Assembly: GCA_032164295.1 (NCBI GenBank)
Contig: JAJHTX010000006.1
Span: forward strand, 2,108,001 to 2,172,000
Length of the DNA: 64,000 nucleotides
Direction: 5' to 3'
DNA from: Inonotus obliquus
Lineage: Eukaryota; Basidiomycota; Agaricomycetes; Hymenochaetales; Hymenochaetaceae
Below, one piece after another: positions 11,687 through 22,800 of the stretch (its first letter is position 1; each line of letters opens with the position of its first letter). The position numbers and the translations under genes are program-made. The notes beneath the pieces are model-generated. The model did not search any database and was not told the origin of the DNA. It was given only the letters and a program-made list of their open reading frames with translations.

Positions 11687-11873
11687 GAGGTACCCCTGCG
11701 AGTGCTTCCATAATGTCGGTGCGCGTGAAGGGTAACCATGACCCGAGGTCCATCAGTGCTCATCGGTGGATTCCTTCGAATTCAGCTGCTAGCTCTGGTT
11801 GTTGTGTCATCCAAATGGGCGCTCCCCAGGTCATCACAGGGAGGAGGATGTTCTGATAGTACCTCCGCATCGC

Positions 11874-13150
11874 TAAATGTGCGAGATTGCGGCCGGTACC
11901 GGTGGTACCGGTCGAGGGGTGTATGGTATAAGAATACGGGGAGGGCCAAATGAGGCTGTACTTATCCAGTACGCTCACGGTACTTGTTGTCTGTAGAAGG
12001 GGGACGTAAAGAGAGCCAAAGGAATAATAGAAAGGGGTGCTGGATCAGCTAGATGTTGGGGGGAATGTGTTCTTGTCTGGAATCGAGAGGGTCGGTACCA
12101 TGGGAAAAACGTTGGTACAGGTCGGTACTTGAACGAACGGGATCGGTATGTGCAGAAACGTTGTAAAACAAAAGCTCAGTACAGAAACGAAAGGTGGATG
12201 TGCAAAATACAAAGAATAACAAAATGTCGGTACCGTGGGAAAAACATCGGTACAGGTCGGTACTGCAAGGAAACAGCTAGCACGGGGTGGTATAGCGAGA
12301 AACAGAATGAGGGAGACTGGTAGATGAAGGTGTCGACTGGACTGGGAAGCAAACCTGAGCCCTCGCACGGGAGGCTAACTCCTGAGGTTCACTTGAGACG
12401 AAACTGGGATGGAACTGGGATGGAACTCGAGATGAGACTGAGACGGAACTGGGAAGGGGGTGAGGAAACCTGAGCCCTCACGTTAGAGGCTAGCTCCTAA
12501 GATTACCTGGAGAGCTACTACGTACAGGAGGAGATATTTATACTACTGTACCGTAGTTAGCTCATAAGTCCAAAAGGAGAAAGTAAAAAGGAAGATCAAA
12601 ACAAAGAAAAATGTCATAAGAAGACTGATTACAGTAGAGCCATCAGGGGGACAACAAGAAAGGGTTAGGGAGGACAAGAAACCAATGAAAACGTAGCATA
12701 TAGTACCCCTGGATGAAAAGTCCTCAGGACAAGAGATTTGAACCCCTGCCAAACGATACCGACGCGTTCCTGGTGGTACCGGACCTGAAAACCTTAATAG
12801 ATACTGACCCTGAGCTTCCCCAAAGAACCGGCATGCATACTCCAACCATCAGGAATGAATACCAGAGAGGGAGACGTCCGATCCATGTCATGAGAGCATG
12901 TTGAATTGTCAATTTGTCTCGGTACCGGGTTTCTCGGCACTCGGTACTCTCGGTATTCTCGGTACCGGGTTTCTTGGCGCTCGGTATCGGTACTCTCGGC
13001 GTTCGGTATCTTGAGAAATGTGACCGACAGTTTCTCTAGGTGTGCTGGTGAATACTGGAAGGTGTAGATGGGACTGTACCGTAGCATGGGGTAAGCGTAG
13101 AATGGGATACCGGGGTTGATACCGAGCTCAGCTGCACGTAGTTCTCTTCA
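11874..13150 (+). mobile_element. Diverged solo-LTR-like insertion, copy 1
   Basis: 1277 bp inside LINE B ORF2, flanked by TCGC (11870-11873 and 13151-13154). It starts TAAATGTGCGAG, close to the start TGAATGTGCGAG of the two younger copies, and ends TTCA. It is rich in ggtacc and cggtac motifs and codes for nothing recognisable. An atatttata stretch near 12535 sits where the younger copies have TATAAATA. The shorter length and base changes suggest an older or different subfamily member. The LTR assignment is inferred; see the 1721-bp copies. Confidence 0.55.
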
Positions 13151-15481
13151 TCGCCTTGAGGCAGAGTCCTGTAGTACGCTGAGCCATCCAACGGAGGGCA
13201 TCCCACGTATGTCTCGCAGCATTCAGTCGTGACCGAATGTGGGGACGGAAACCTCGGTAGTCCGTCATCTCGATACCTAGCCATTTAATGACCGGCTTAG
13301 CCCATTCCACTCTCTCATTGTCCAGCGTGATCGGGGCCGAAGCTGTCACCCTTCCCCCCGTGCGCCGAAAGCTCCTGTCCAATGCTACACCTTGTATCGA
13401 AGCCTTGTCGATCTTGAGGCCGATCTGCACCAATGCGTCGTTGACCTGCTGTATCCCATTCTGGGTCTCCCTGGCAACCTCGTATGCGTTGTTTCCCTTA
13501 GTGAGTAGCAAACCGTCATCCATGTAGAACATAAGAGTACAATCCTGCAATTGCCATATTGCCGTGTTTGCCGCAATGTTCGCCAAAACCAGCGACATTG
13601 GTGATCCCTGAGGTACGCCTATGTCCGGCTTCTGCATCCACTGAGATCGTTGGCCGTTGAACAAAAAGGCGATCATGCGTTGTCTCGTGAACTGCATGAT
13701 GGTGTTGTTTAGAGCCGTCAGGGTCCCCAACAAATCCAGTCCCTTCCGCAAGTGGGCTGGTTCTATGTGATCAAAGAACCCTTGTATGTCGAAACCAACG
13801 ACCGTATGATACGCCGTCAGATCCCTCGTCTTAGCCATGAGAGCGTGCCATGCTGTCATGACGGATGACCCGCGCCTGCCGCCATATTGTCGGCAATCGA
13901 AAGCGGGGTGGCGATAGACAAGCGCTTGTAGTCGTTCCGCCATTACTCGTTCTAGTAGTTTCGCCAGAACTTCCTCCACACATATCAGACGGTATGCCCT
14001 CGGAGAATCCAGGGGGTAAGGTTTAGGCTTGCGAACCATCGCTACGATGGCGTGCTTGAACTCCTGCGGGTACACTTCGTAACACACTAGCGCATTGAAC
14101 ATGTTGGTGAAACATCCTACGTGACGGCGGACAGCCGGGCTTATCGCCTGGAGTGTTATTCCTGAAGGGCCTGGGGCACTATTTGGTGGTATTCCCTTCA
14201 GCACCCTTAACACTTCACTTTCTGAAAACGATCGTTGTTGCTCCTGCGACGTGAGGGGGTCCTCCTCATCTCTCGCTATGTTCCGGTCAGGGAAATAGTG
14301 CTGTCTGAAGGCCTCCGCTATCTCGACGTGTCTAACCGCTCTGAAGGGAGATGTTAGTGTCGGGATATTCACCTGGCGTCTTGGTAGCCTGCTCTTATGG
14401 AATTTCCATGGCCTGGTGTTGCCCGCCTCATCCCGGCGTGTGTTGTACCACAACCACCTCCGATTCCGCAGCCAGTAAAGTAAGTCTGGCGCGCCTTCCT
14501 CCACCCTTCTATCACACTCTTCGTCCCACCATCTCTCCTTGCGCTGTGAGACCGTTTCATACGTGAGGCAACTAGTAGCCTTCCTTGCACTTGCAAAAAG
14601 CTGAGTGAACCAGGCCAGCACGGCTTGTTGACTTGTAGGTTGACTAGTCCAAAAGCCGGGGGGAACAGCATACTCTAGCTCTGCTGCCCATGCCTCTGCC
14701 TTATCGTTAGGGATACCCATGCGCTCCAGGCTGCTACGGTTGCTCCAGTTGGTTAAGTCCGCCGTGATGATACAATGGTGGCCTTTCTTGACTATGTGTG
14801 GATGAGTCTTCCATGTTTGGCGCAAATCAGGTAGAGATGCCGGAGTGAATATCATAGCGTCCGGGTGAGATCCCGTACCGGGCCGCCTTCCGTAGCACGT
14901 GATTGCCCCTGGGTCATCTGCGTATGTAAACGCTGGATGATCATCTAACCATTCGTTGAAAAAGCTTTCACGCTCTACATAATTGCGCCCGACGATTGGT
15001 GCGTTTGCCCATTGTGAGCCCGCATTAAAATCACCAGCAATGATGGAGCCCTCTGGAAAGCCCCTCCGGAACCGTGCAGCAGTCGCACCCCACGTCATCC
15101 GATGTGTGGCATGAGGACAGTATACGGAGAAAATATGTAGACTGCCTTCGCTCACGTTGATCTCCGCATGTACCATAGTATCATCCGGCACGTCATCATG
15201 CTGCGACCATCGTATCCCTCTAGGTATGGCGATCCCTACCCAAGGATTCTGACCCTTCGCTAGGATCATCGTATGCCCTTCGAACAATGGCGTGCCTACA
15301 TCAGCCACCTCCCGCTCCCCTGTTGTACGCGCGACTCCTACTGTAAACTGGGGTATCTCCTGGATACACCAGATGTCCAAATCCCACGCTGAAAAATGTG
15401 TTTCCTGAAGTAGATGTTGAGCCATAAATAACGATATACTCGAACGACCCGCGTTATAGGAGACCAGTTTGAGTTGTCCCT

Positions 15482-18400
15482 TCATTGATACGTAGGAGGG
15501 GAAGACGATCGCCTATTGTTCATAGGCTTCCTTGGACAATTTGGGAAGTCCGCCCGGTGCTTGCCTTGGCAATTCGCGCACTTAACCACGTGCGTGCATG
15601 ACGTAACCTCTGCGCATTCAGCGCATTTGTTTTCGCAGAGCTCGGTCTGGTGTGGTTCCGCACACCTTGTGCACCTGTACAGCTCCGTGCAGTCCTGGTC
15701 GCTGTGTCGGAAGCGGTAACACTTTTTGCACTGTATTGGTCCCGTACGCGCTTTCGGTTCAACCGCTGAATGTGCGAGAACGCGGCCGGTATCAGAAATA
15801 CCGGACGAGGGGGGTACGATTTAGATGCGTTGGGAGGGCCGGTACGTGGCGGTACTAAGTCGTACAGTCACAGACAAGTCGTCAAGAGAGAATAGTAGGG
15901 CCTGGCTGGATTGATGAGTACGGGAGACTATAGGTGACCGCTCAAGAGGAGAGGTATCAGGAGACGATCAATACCGAGACGAATCCGTCGATACCGAGTC
16001 GTCTGGGGTCCGGTATTACGGTAGAGAGAACAAAGCAGTAGAGGAGGCGAGCTGAGGAAGCATTTCTGATGGGACTGGTCGTGAGACGAGAGACGGGGGC
16101 GACGAAGACGAGAACGACGACTACCGGTATCGGTACCGGAGACTACGAGACGAGACGAACGAACGGGGACTTGAACGAGATGAGCAAAACCCGGACCTTC
16201 ACTCTGGAAGTTCCTCTCAGATTAGCTGGTTTGCTACAGTAGAACATGCAGGCTATAAATACCATAATACCGTAGCCATTCAAGATACCAAATGGGGGGT
16301 TTTTACAAGTCGAATCGTACCGTAATCCGGTACAAGAAATGGAACATAAAGTCGAATTGAATGTAAAATTACAATCAGGGGAAACATAAGATGATGAATG
16401 AATAAGAAGTTTTATCAGGGGGTAGCTAAGAATAGGGTGGGACGAGACAAGAACCCAACGAAAACTCACGACGAGTGATACCGAGGTAGGGCGGCGATAC
16501 CGACGTCGACCAGCGCTAAATTAAGGACGTGTCTCAAGCTACCGCATGGGCGCTCCTGGCAATGTCCCTGTCGTAGGAGAAGCACGTCATCCTGATTTAC
16601 CTTTGTTCCGGTATCATGATCCGTGCGGCGTCAGCCTGGGCGTCTACCGATCGATCGGACGGCGTGCTCCGATGTTGACGTGTCGGTACAACCCAACCTT
16701 GGCAATGGGGTACTCTACCGTTCGGTACCAATCAGTACCCTGGGATCGTCCCTGAGCATCGCTCTAGCCCCTCGATATCGACCGGTACGCGTCGCCTGAC
16801 TCGACTGGGCATTGCTTGGCTTCCCCTCCGAGTCGGATCGATGGCCTCCTCCGAGATCGAAGCAGCGTACGGTGGACTTGATTCATTTCCCAACCTTCCT
16901 CTCGACGTAGATCTCCGATGGCGTGGTCTCGACCTAGCACACGTAACGAACTCCGGTACCGGAGCGGACCATCGGTATCAACACCGGTATCGTCGGTATC
17001 GATGCATGGCGGTTCGGAAGGGCATACCGTTGGGCTTGGAGCCTCGACCATGATCCAACTCTTCGCAGCAACGTATGGCAGACCGAGTGCAGCTTTGTGA
17101 GCCTTTTTCTATGGTATGGGCTGTCGAGGGCGTAGTATCGACTAGGTGTGGAGTATTAAGCGTCGGTATCAGGACGGGTGGACGGTACGGTATCGGTATC
17201 ATCGGTATCGAAGTCTGGTGGTTCGGTACTATGATGGAAGACGGGCGTAGGGATTGGTGATTCGGTATTGGCGCAGAAGTGGACCAGTTCTCAATCGCTC
17301 TCAGCCTTGTCGAATTGCAGAAGCCTCGTACTCTGTTGGAACCGCAGGCGTAGATAGGACGGCAGAAGTACCGTGGTCCGAAGAGAAGTAAGAAGCGGTA
17401 GAATCGCAGAAGTATTGTTAATTGGAAGAAGCGGTAGAATCGCAGAATTAAGCCCATATCGATCGTAGCCTCCGGTATTACTCTTTACCGCATATTGGTT
17501 CCGCCCGTAGTAGCGGATGGAGCGGCGGACAATACCGTTGTTATGGAAGATTGCTTCCTTCGCTTTCAGAGGGTGGGACACCGCCACCATAATCGCCGCC
17601 GTGGCCGACCGGTTACGAGTAATAAGCTCTTGTAACGTCGTTGGTTTTCCCATGAAATGTGGAGCCTCTGTGAAAGGAAACTCCGTGAATACCGCGTTTG
17701 AAAGGCGGAGTTCGGACGCGATTTCCGCAGGGGTATGAATCTGCTTAGTCGAGGGATTTATGATGGGAAAACCCGGGACTATAAACTGGAATGACTCCGT
17801 GAACGGAGTGAATTCCACTGACGTCATCGCGTCCGACGTAATCCGGAGCTTAGCTTGCATAGCCGCCGCCCACTCCGTGCCCATATCCGTTGCGTCCGGG
17901 CGCGCGTCTATATCTACCACAAGTAAACCCTTGAGGGTCCAGCTCGTCTTGTGAACCACCAACGGTCCGCCTTTCCCAGGGGTGGGTCGGGTCTCCCAAG
18001 CCATGACGTACGACTCCTCACGTGATAGGGAGGGACGTGGTTTGATCGTGAACCCCAACGATGTAGCGACCTTGGCCTTGTGCATCCGGATGTCATTTAT
18101 CGTGGTCTTCCTCTTCTTAGGCGCCACTCTGCTCGCGCCAGCTCCCTGCTGGCCAGCCGCTTGTGCGTATGTGTGACTTCCCGCGTTCTTCCGCGTGACC
18201 TGAACAAAAGGTGCCGGGGCCGGAGCGGCAGGGACATAGCGGATGTACCGATCCGGAATACCCTGTGCCTCATTGGACGAATTAATTGTGTCCACATCAA
18301 TGACCTCACGCGGGGCCTCCGGAGCCTTTCCGGCATTCCTGGCCCCTTTCGGGGCCGGTGGTTTATGGGTAGTGTTATGCGCAGCCTGCGCACCAGGGGC

Positions 18401-19513
18401 CACTGCCTGCACACCTGGGCGTCGAATAGGGGCCGCATCCTGGGGTGCTTTATGCTGTCCTCCTCCCGGGGCAGCACCCTGCTCAGCGGGGGGTTGTGCC
18501 CACCTAGACGCCTGGAGCCCTTGGCCCCCTGTGGTCGTCTGGTGGACGGGACCCGGCAGACGTCCCTGTTCTACCTTCTTCAACCGTTCTCCCAACACCG
18601 CCAACTGCTTGCCTGTTTCCAAGGCTTCCTCCCGCGCCCGGCGGTTTGCTATCGTCTGCTCCTCGCCTATCAACTTCAAGCGATCCAGGATAGCATACAT
18701 ATGTGGGTCGACATCCGTCCCATGCGTTGGGTAGACTGCCGGAGTAATCGCCCACTCACTGGCCAAATGGCGGAGGCCATCTGCAAACGAACCCGGGTAA
18801 AGGGTCTCCTTGCTGTAACCGCCCGAAAAACCCCAGTGGAAGCGGTCCATGTCGTCATTAGTGGCGAACGGGCCGTCCTCCCGCGACTGCGAAAGAGCCG
18901 AGAAAAGCATGGCTGTGACCTTGCCCAGCGTGTAGCCCATTTGCTCGAAATTGTGTGCTGCCGAACCCGGCTGGGAACCCGGTGACTCAGCAACCAGTTC
19001 CGGGACCTGTAGTTCCTTCTCGACCCGGTCGAAAACTTCCCCCACGAAATCATACGTCTGAGCGTAGCCGGACCGTGCGTCGTAAACGCTTTCCACCTCC
19101 ATCTGTTCGTCCCACGTCTTCTTCTCGGGTGGGGCCGTCTCCTTAGTCACCTCCTGTGAAGCCTTGCGTTTGCCCACACGTTTTGCCTGGGCCTCCTGCT
19201 CGTTAAGGGCGTCTGCCACTGCTGTGTCGACGCTATGACCGGTGGGTACTGTCCACTGGTCGGTGGTGCGGCCATCCCATCCTGCATCCGCTGTGCGTGC
19301 CCTCAAGTCCTCTAAGGATTCCTGAGACATCTGAGACCTTATCAACGCTGGGTCCGGGATGAACGACGGTGCCCCCACTAACTGGGAAACACGGCCGATG
19401 GCGGGTTTTGGCGGCGCAGGGGGTGCCCCTTTGCTAGACAATGCTGCCTGGATACGTTTTACTCCTCCTCTGGTCACCGATCGTAAACTACGGGACTCGC
19501 CATTATCAGACAT
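15482..19513 (-). pseudogene. LINE copy B ORF1: gag-like zinc-knuckle protein, split by an insertion
   Basis: The ATG at 19513 (MSDNGESRSL) opens a nucleic-acid-binding ORF1 protein. It is interrupted at 17488 by the 1721-bp LTR-like element and resumes at 15766. The C-terminal part carries CCHC zinc knuckles (CKKCYRFRHSDQDC and a second and third Cys/His set), followed by a Ser/Pro tail. The stop is TGA at 15482-15484, overlapping the ORF2 ATG as ATGA. In copy C the same point reads TAATG. Proline- and alanine-rich disordered sequence fills the middle. ORF1 proteins of this type coat LINE RNA. No internal stop is seen outside the insertion. Confidence 0.8.
15767..17487 (+). mobile_element. 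Solo-LTR-like insertion, copy 2 (1721 bp)
   Basis: Flanked by CCGC on both sides (15763-15766 and 17488-17491). Starts TGAATGTGCGAG and ends CTCTTTA. There are no terminal inverted repeats beyond a few bases, and no coding frame. A TATAAATA box in the same orientation lies near 16252-16259, as expected of an LTR promoter. Many copies of cggtac and cggtatc occur. It is nearly identical to the inverted copy at 20249-21969 and of the same length. Removal with one CCGC restores LINE ORF1. Solo LTR is the best reading; a 4-bp duplication is somewhat short for an LTR, so another class is possible. Confidence 0.65.
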
Positions 19514-19817
19514 GGCGGTAAAAGAGAAAGCGCCATGGCTTGACAAACAAATGTATTTGATATAATATGTAAATTGGCATATAGCCTACAAATTCCCAGG
19601 ACAAAGCAACTGGACCGCCAAAGTAAGAAGAAACGAACATGTGAAAACTCACGTCGTGCTAAAACAGCCGCATGTACGCGCGTTGGCGAGCAGAAACTCA
19701 AACCGATCCGCGCGCATGAAAATAAAGAGAGGCAGAGAACTGCCGTATAAGAGAATTAGACGATCGCAGGCATCAGGAAAACGTCACAGCCTAGACTGCG
19801 CATACAAAAACCTGAGA

Positions 19818-22800
19818 CTACGGAGGTTGAAATAAGTGGATGAGCGCCTCCTTGGACGCTAAAATGTTGTGGAACTGGTGGAACCAGTTAAGTGAAGGGG
19901 CGCGCGGGAAAGCCTGCCATCCCTGAGGACATTCCATAAGGCGATGTCGAATAGTGTCTAGGTCCCCGCAAGTTGCGCAGTCAGGGGGGAACTCTGGATC
20001 AATGCGGTTTAGGACTTCCCCAACCGACGCGACCCCCGCTAATAGACGGAGCGCTGTAGTTTCTCCAATGCGAGTGATGCTGGAGTGTGCGATATGTACT
20101 GGAGAGAAGGACACTCTCTGTAAGAGCGCCCGCTGCGCCGGCGTCTCTATCGTGTGGTGCATAAGAGCGCCATTTGCCACTAGTAGGTTCTTCCATGTCT
20201 GGCGGACGGCCGCTTTCGCAGCAACTCTGAGTCCTTCCACCGTCGCGGTAAAGAGGAATACCGGAGGCTACGATCGATATGGGCTTAATTCTGCGATTCT
20301 ACCGCTTCTTCCAATTAACAATACTTCTGTGATTCTACCGCTTCTTACTTCTCTTCGGACCACGGTACTTCTGCCGTCCTATCTACGCCTGCGGTTCCAA
20401 CAAAGTACGAGGCTTCTGCGATTCGACAAGGCTAAGAACGATTGAGAACTGGTCCACTTCTGCGCCAATACCGAATCACCAATCCCTACGCCCGTCTTCC
20501 ATCATAGTACCGAACCACCAGACTTCGATACCGATGATACCGATACCGTACCGTCCACCCGTCCTGATACCGACGCTTAATACTCCACACCTAGTCGATA
20601 CTACGCCCTCGACAGCCCATACCATAGAAAAAGGCTCACAAAGCTGCACTCGGTCTGCCATACGTTGCTGCGAAGAGTTGGATCATGGTCGAGGCTCCAA
20701 GCCCGGCGGTATGCCCTTCCGAACCGCCATGCATCGATACCGACGATACCGGTGTTGATACCGATGGTCCGCTCCGGTACCGAAGTTCGTTACGTGTGCT
20801 AGGTCGAGACCACGCCATCGGAGATCTACGTCGAGAGGAAGGTTGGGAAATGAATCAAGTCCACCGTACGCTGCTTCGATCTCGGAGGAGGCCATCGATC
20901 CGACTCGGAGGGGAAGCCAAGCAATGCCCAGTCGAGTCAGGCGACGCGTACCGGTCGATATCGAGGGGCTAGAGCGATGCTCAGGGACGATCCCAGGGTA
21001 CTGATTGGTACCGAACGGTAGAGTACCCCATTGCCAAGGTTGGGTTGTACCGACACGTCAACATCGGAGCACGCCGTCCGATCGATCGGTAGACGCCCAG
21101 GCTGACGCCGCACGGATCATGATACCGGAACAAAGGTAAATCAGGATGACGTGCTTCTCCTACGACAGGGACATTGCCAGGAGCGCCCATGCGGTAGCTT
21201 GAGACACGTCCTTAATTTAGCGCTGGTCGACGTCGGTATCGCCGCCCTACCTCGGTATCACTCGTCGTGAGTTTTCGTTGGGTTCTTGTCTCGTCCCACC
21301 CTATTCTTAGCTACCCCCTGATAAAACTTCTTATTCATTCATCATCTTATGTTTCCCCTGATTGTAATTTTACATTCAATTCGACTTTATGTTCCATTTC
21401 TTGTACCGGATTACGGTACGATTCGACTTGTAAAAACCCCCCATTTGGAATCTTGAATGGCTACGGTATTATGGTATTTATAGCCTGCATGTTCTACTGT
21501 AGCAAACCAGCTAATCTGAGAGGAACTTCCAGAGTGAAGGTCCGGGTTTTGCTCATCCCGTTCAAGTCCCCGTTCGTTCGTCTCGTCTCGTAGTCACCGG
21601 TATCGATACCAGTAGTCGTCGTTCTCGTCTTCGTCGCCCTCGTCTCTCGTCTCACGACCAGTCCCATCAGAAACACCTCCTCAGCTCGCTTCCTCTACTG
21701 CTTCGTTCTCTCTACCGTAATACCGGACACCAGACGACTCGGTATCGACGGATTCGTCTCGGTATTGATCGTCTCCTGATACCTCTCCTCTTGAGCGGTC
21801 ACCTATAGTCTCCTGTACTCATCAATCCAGCCAGGCCCTACTATTCTCTCTTGACGACTTGTCTGTGACTGTACGACTTAGTACCGCCACGTACCGGCCC
21901 TCCCAACGCATCTAAATCGTACCCCCCTCATCCGGTATTTCTAATACCGGCCGCGTTCTCGCACATTCAGCGGCCGGGAAAAGGAGGTACTCGTCCCTCT
22001 CTAAAGGAGGTTTGACCGGAAACAGCCTAACTGGCCATGGTCGAAAATAAAAGAAAATGTTAGTTTGGGCAAGTGCCGCCACTATTTGTTCTATGATCGC
22101 AAGCGATGAGGGAGGTGGGGAAATAAGATCCGACCGAAACTCTATAGGTATAAAAATCGGGACCTCAATTCGAAAACCAAAGTCCACAAAGGGACGGACT
22201 AAATGCCCGTAAAGAAATTTGACCAGTGAAACCAAAATCAAACAAAACTGGTCTGTATCCTCCGTTGCTTCGTATGCAACCTGTTTCTCCATCATCTCCC
22301 TACCCCTCACCGTCCACACTTCTGCCCTGCGCGGCTGGTGAGACGAATATATCCACACCTGAGGTGGTAAACCTTGTGGGGCCCTGTCCGCTACTCTCGC
22401 AGTCATTTGTTGCCACACGGCTCGGTATTCCGCCCTTGGGAAGGGCAGTATCGGAATCATTGGTCGCTGAACGATGCTCCTCATGTAATCATCTGGGATG
22501 GGTGGTGAGCCTAGGCGCTGAGCGTCTATTACCGCGTTCTGCATTTCTGCGATGTACGCTATGTTGAGCATTATCGGAGGGACCCCCGCGAGTGCTTCCA
22601 TTATATCTGTGCGCGTGAAAGGTAACCATGACCCCAGGTCCATCAGTGCTCGTCGGTGGATTCCTTCGAACTCCGCTGCTAGCTCTGGTTGTTGCGTCAT
22701 CCAGATGGGCGCTCCCCAGGTCATCACAGGGAGGAGGATGTTCTGATAATATCTCCGCATCGCCTTGAGGCGGAGTCCTGTAGTACGCCGAGCCATCCAG

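Larger units (their letters stand above)
9620..15485 (-). pseudogene. LINE copy B ORF2: endonuclease-reverse transcriptase, disrupted
   Basis: The ATG at 15483-15485 opens an apurinic-like endonuclease domain (LVSYNAG, IQEI, GDFNAGS near residue 150). A reverse transcriptase follows, with GVPQGSP and the FYMDDG catalytic box near residue 653. ORF2 is carried by 13151-15485, 11694-11869 and 9620-10660 once the insertions and one duplication copy each are set aside. Near the C-terminus is a zinc-binding motif of the form C-X2-C-X7-H-X4-C (CPTCG...RHRLLEC), common at the end of LINE ORF2 proteins. It is inactive: two insertions and a TGA at 11760-11762, where copy C has an arginine codon. The region before the zinc motif resembles a degenerate RNase H fold (see findings). 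Confidence 0.85.
9342..19538 (-). mobile_element. Tad1-like LINE, copy B, broken by three insertions
   Basis: Reading leftward: a short 5' leader, ORF1 (from 19513), ORF2 (from 15485) and a 3' UTR from 9619 to 9342. Three insertions interrupt it: an LTR-like element in ORF1 (15767-17487), a diverged LTR-like element in ORF2 (11874-13150) and an inverted-repeat element in ORF2 (10661-11686). Removing each insertion with one copy of its target duplication leaves about 6.16 kb. ORF2 is then 3552 nt, the same length as in copy C. A CGA to TGA change gives a premature stop at 11760-11762. The 3' end abuts the CACGG element; the 5' end abuts the 3' end of copy C. There is no poly(A) tail: the 3' end is TTTGTCAAG. 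Confidence 0.85.

Noticed and set aside
17291..17487. Fusion of LINE ORF1 with repeat-derived coding sequence
   Set aside because: The open frame simply runs from ORF1 into the inserted element by chance. The intact copy C shows the proper continuation.
18080..18985. 301-codon plus-strand open frame
   Set aside because: It is antisense to LINE ORF1. Its Arg/Leu/Cys-rich translation reflects the GC-rich codon pattern of the minus-strand gene.
15767..21969. Two 1721-bp repeats as the LTR pair of one retrotransposon
   Set aside because: They are in opposite orientation, interrupt different LINE genes and each has its own target duplication.
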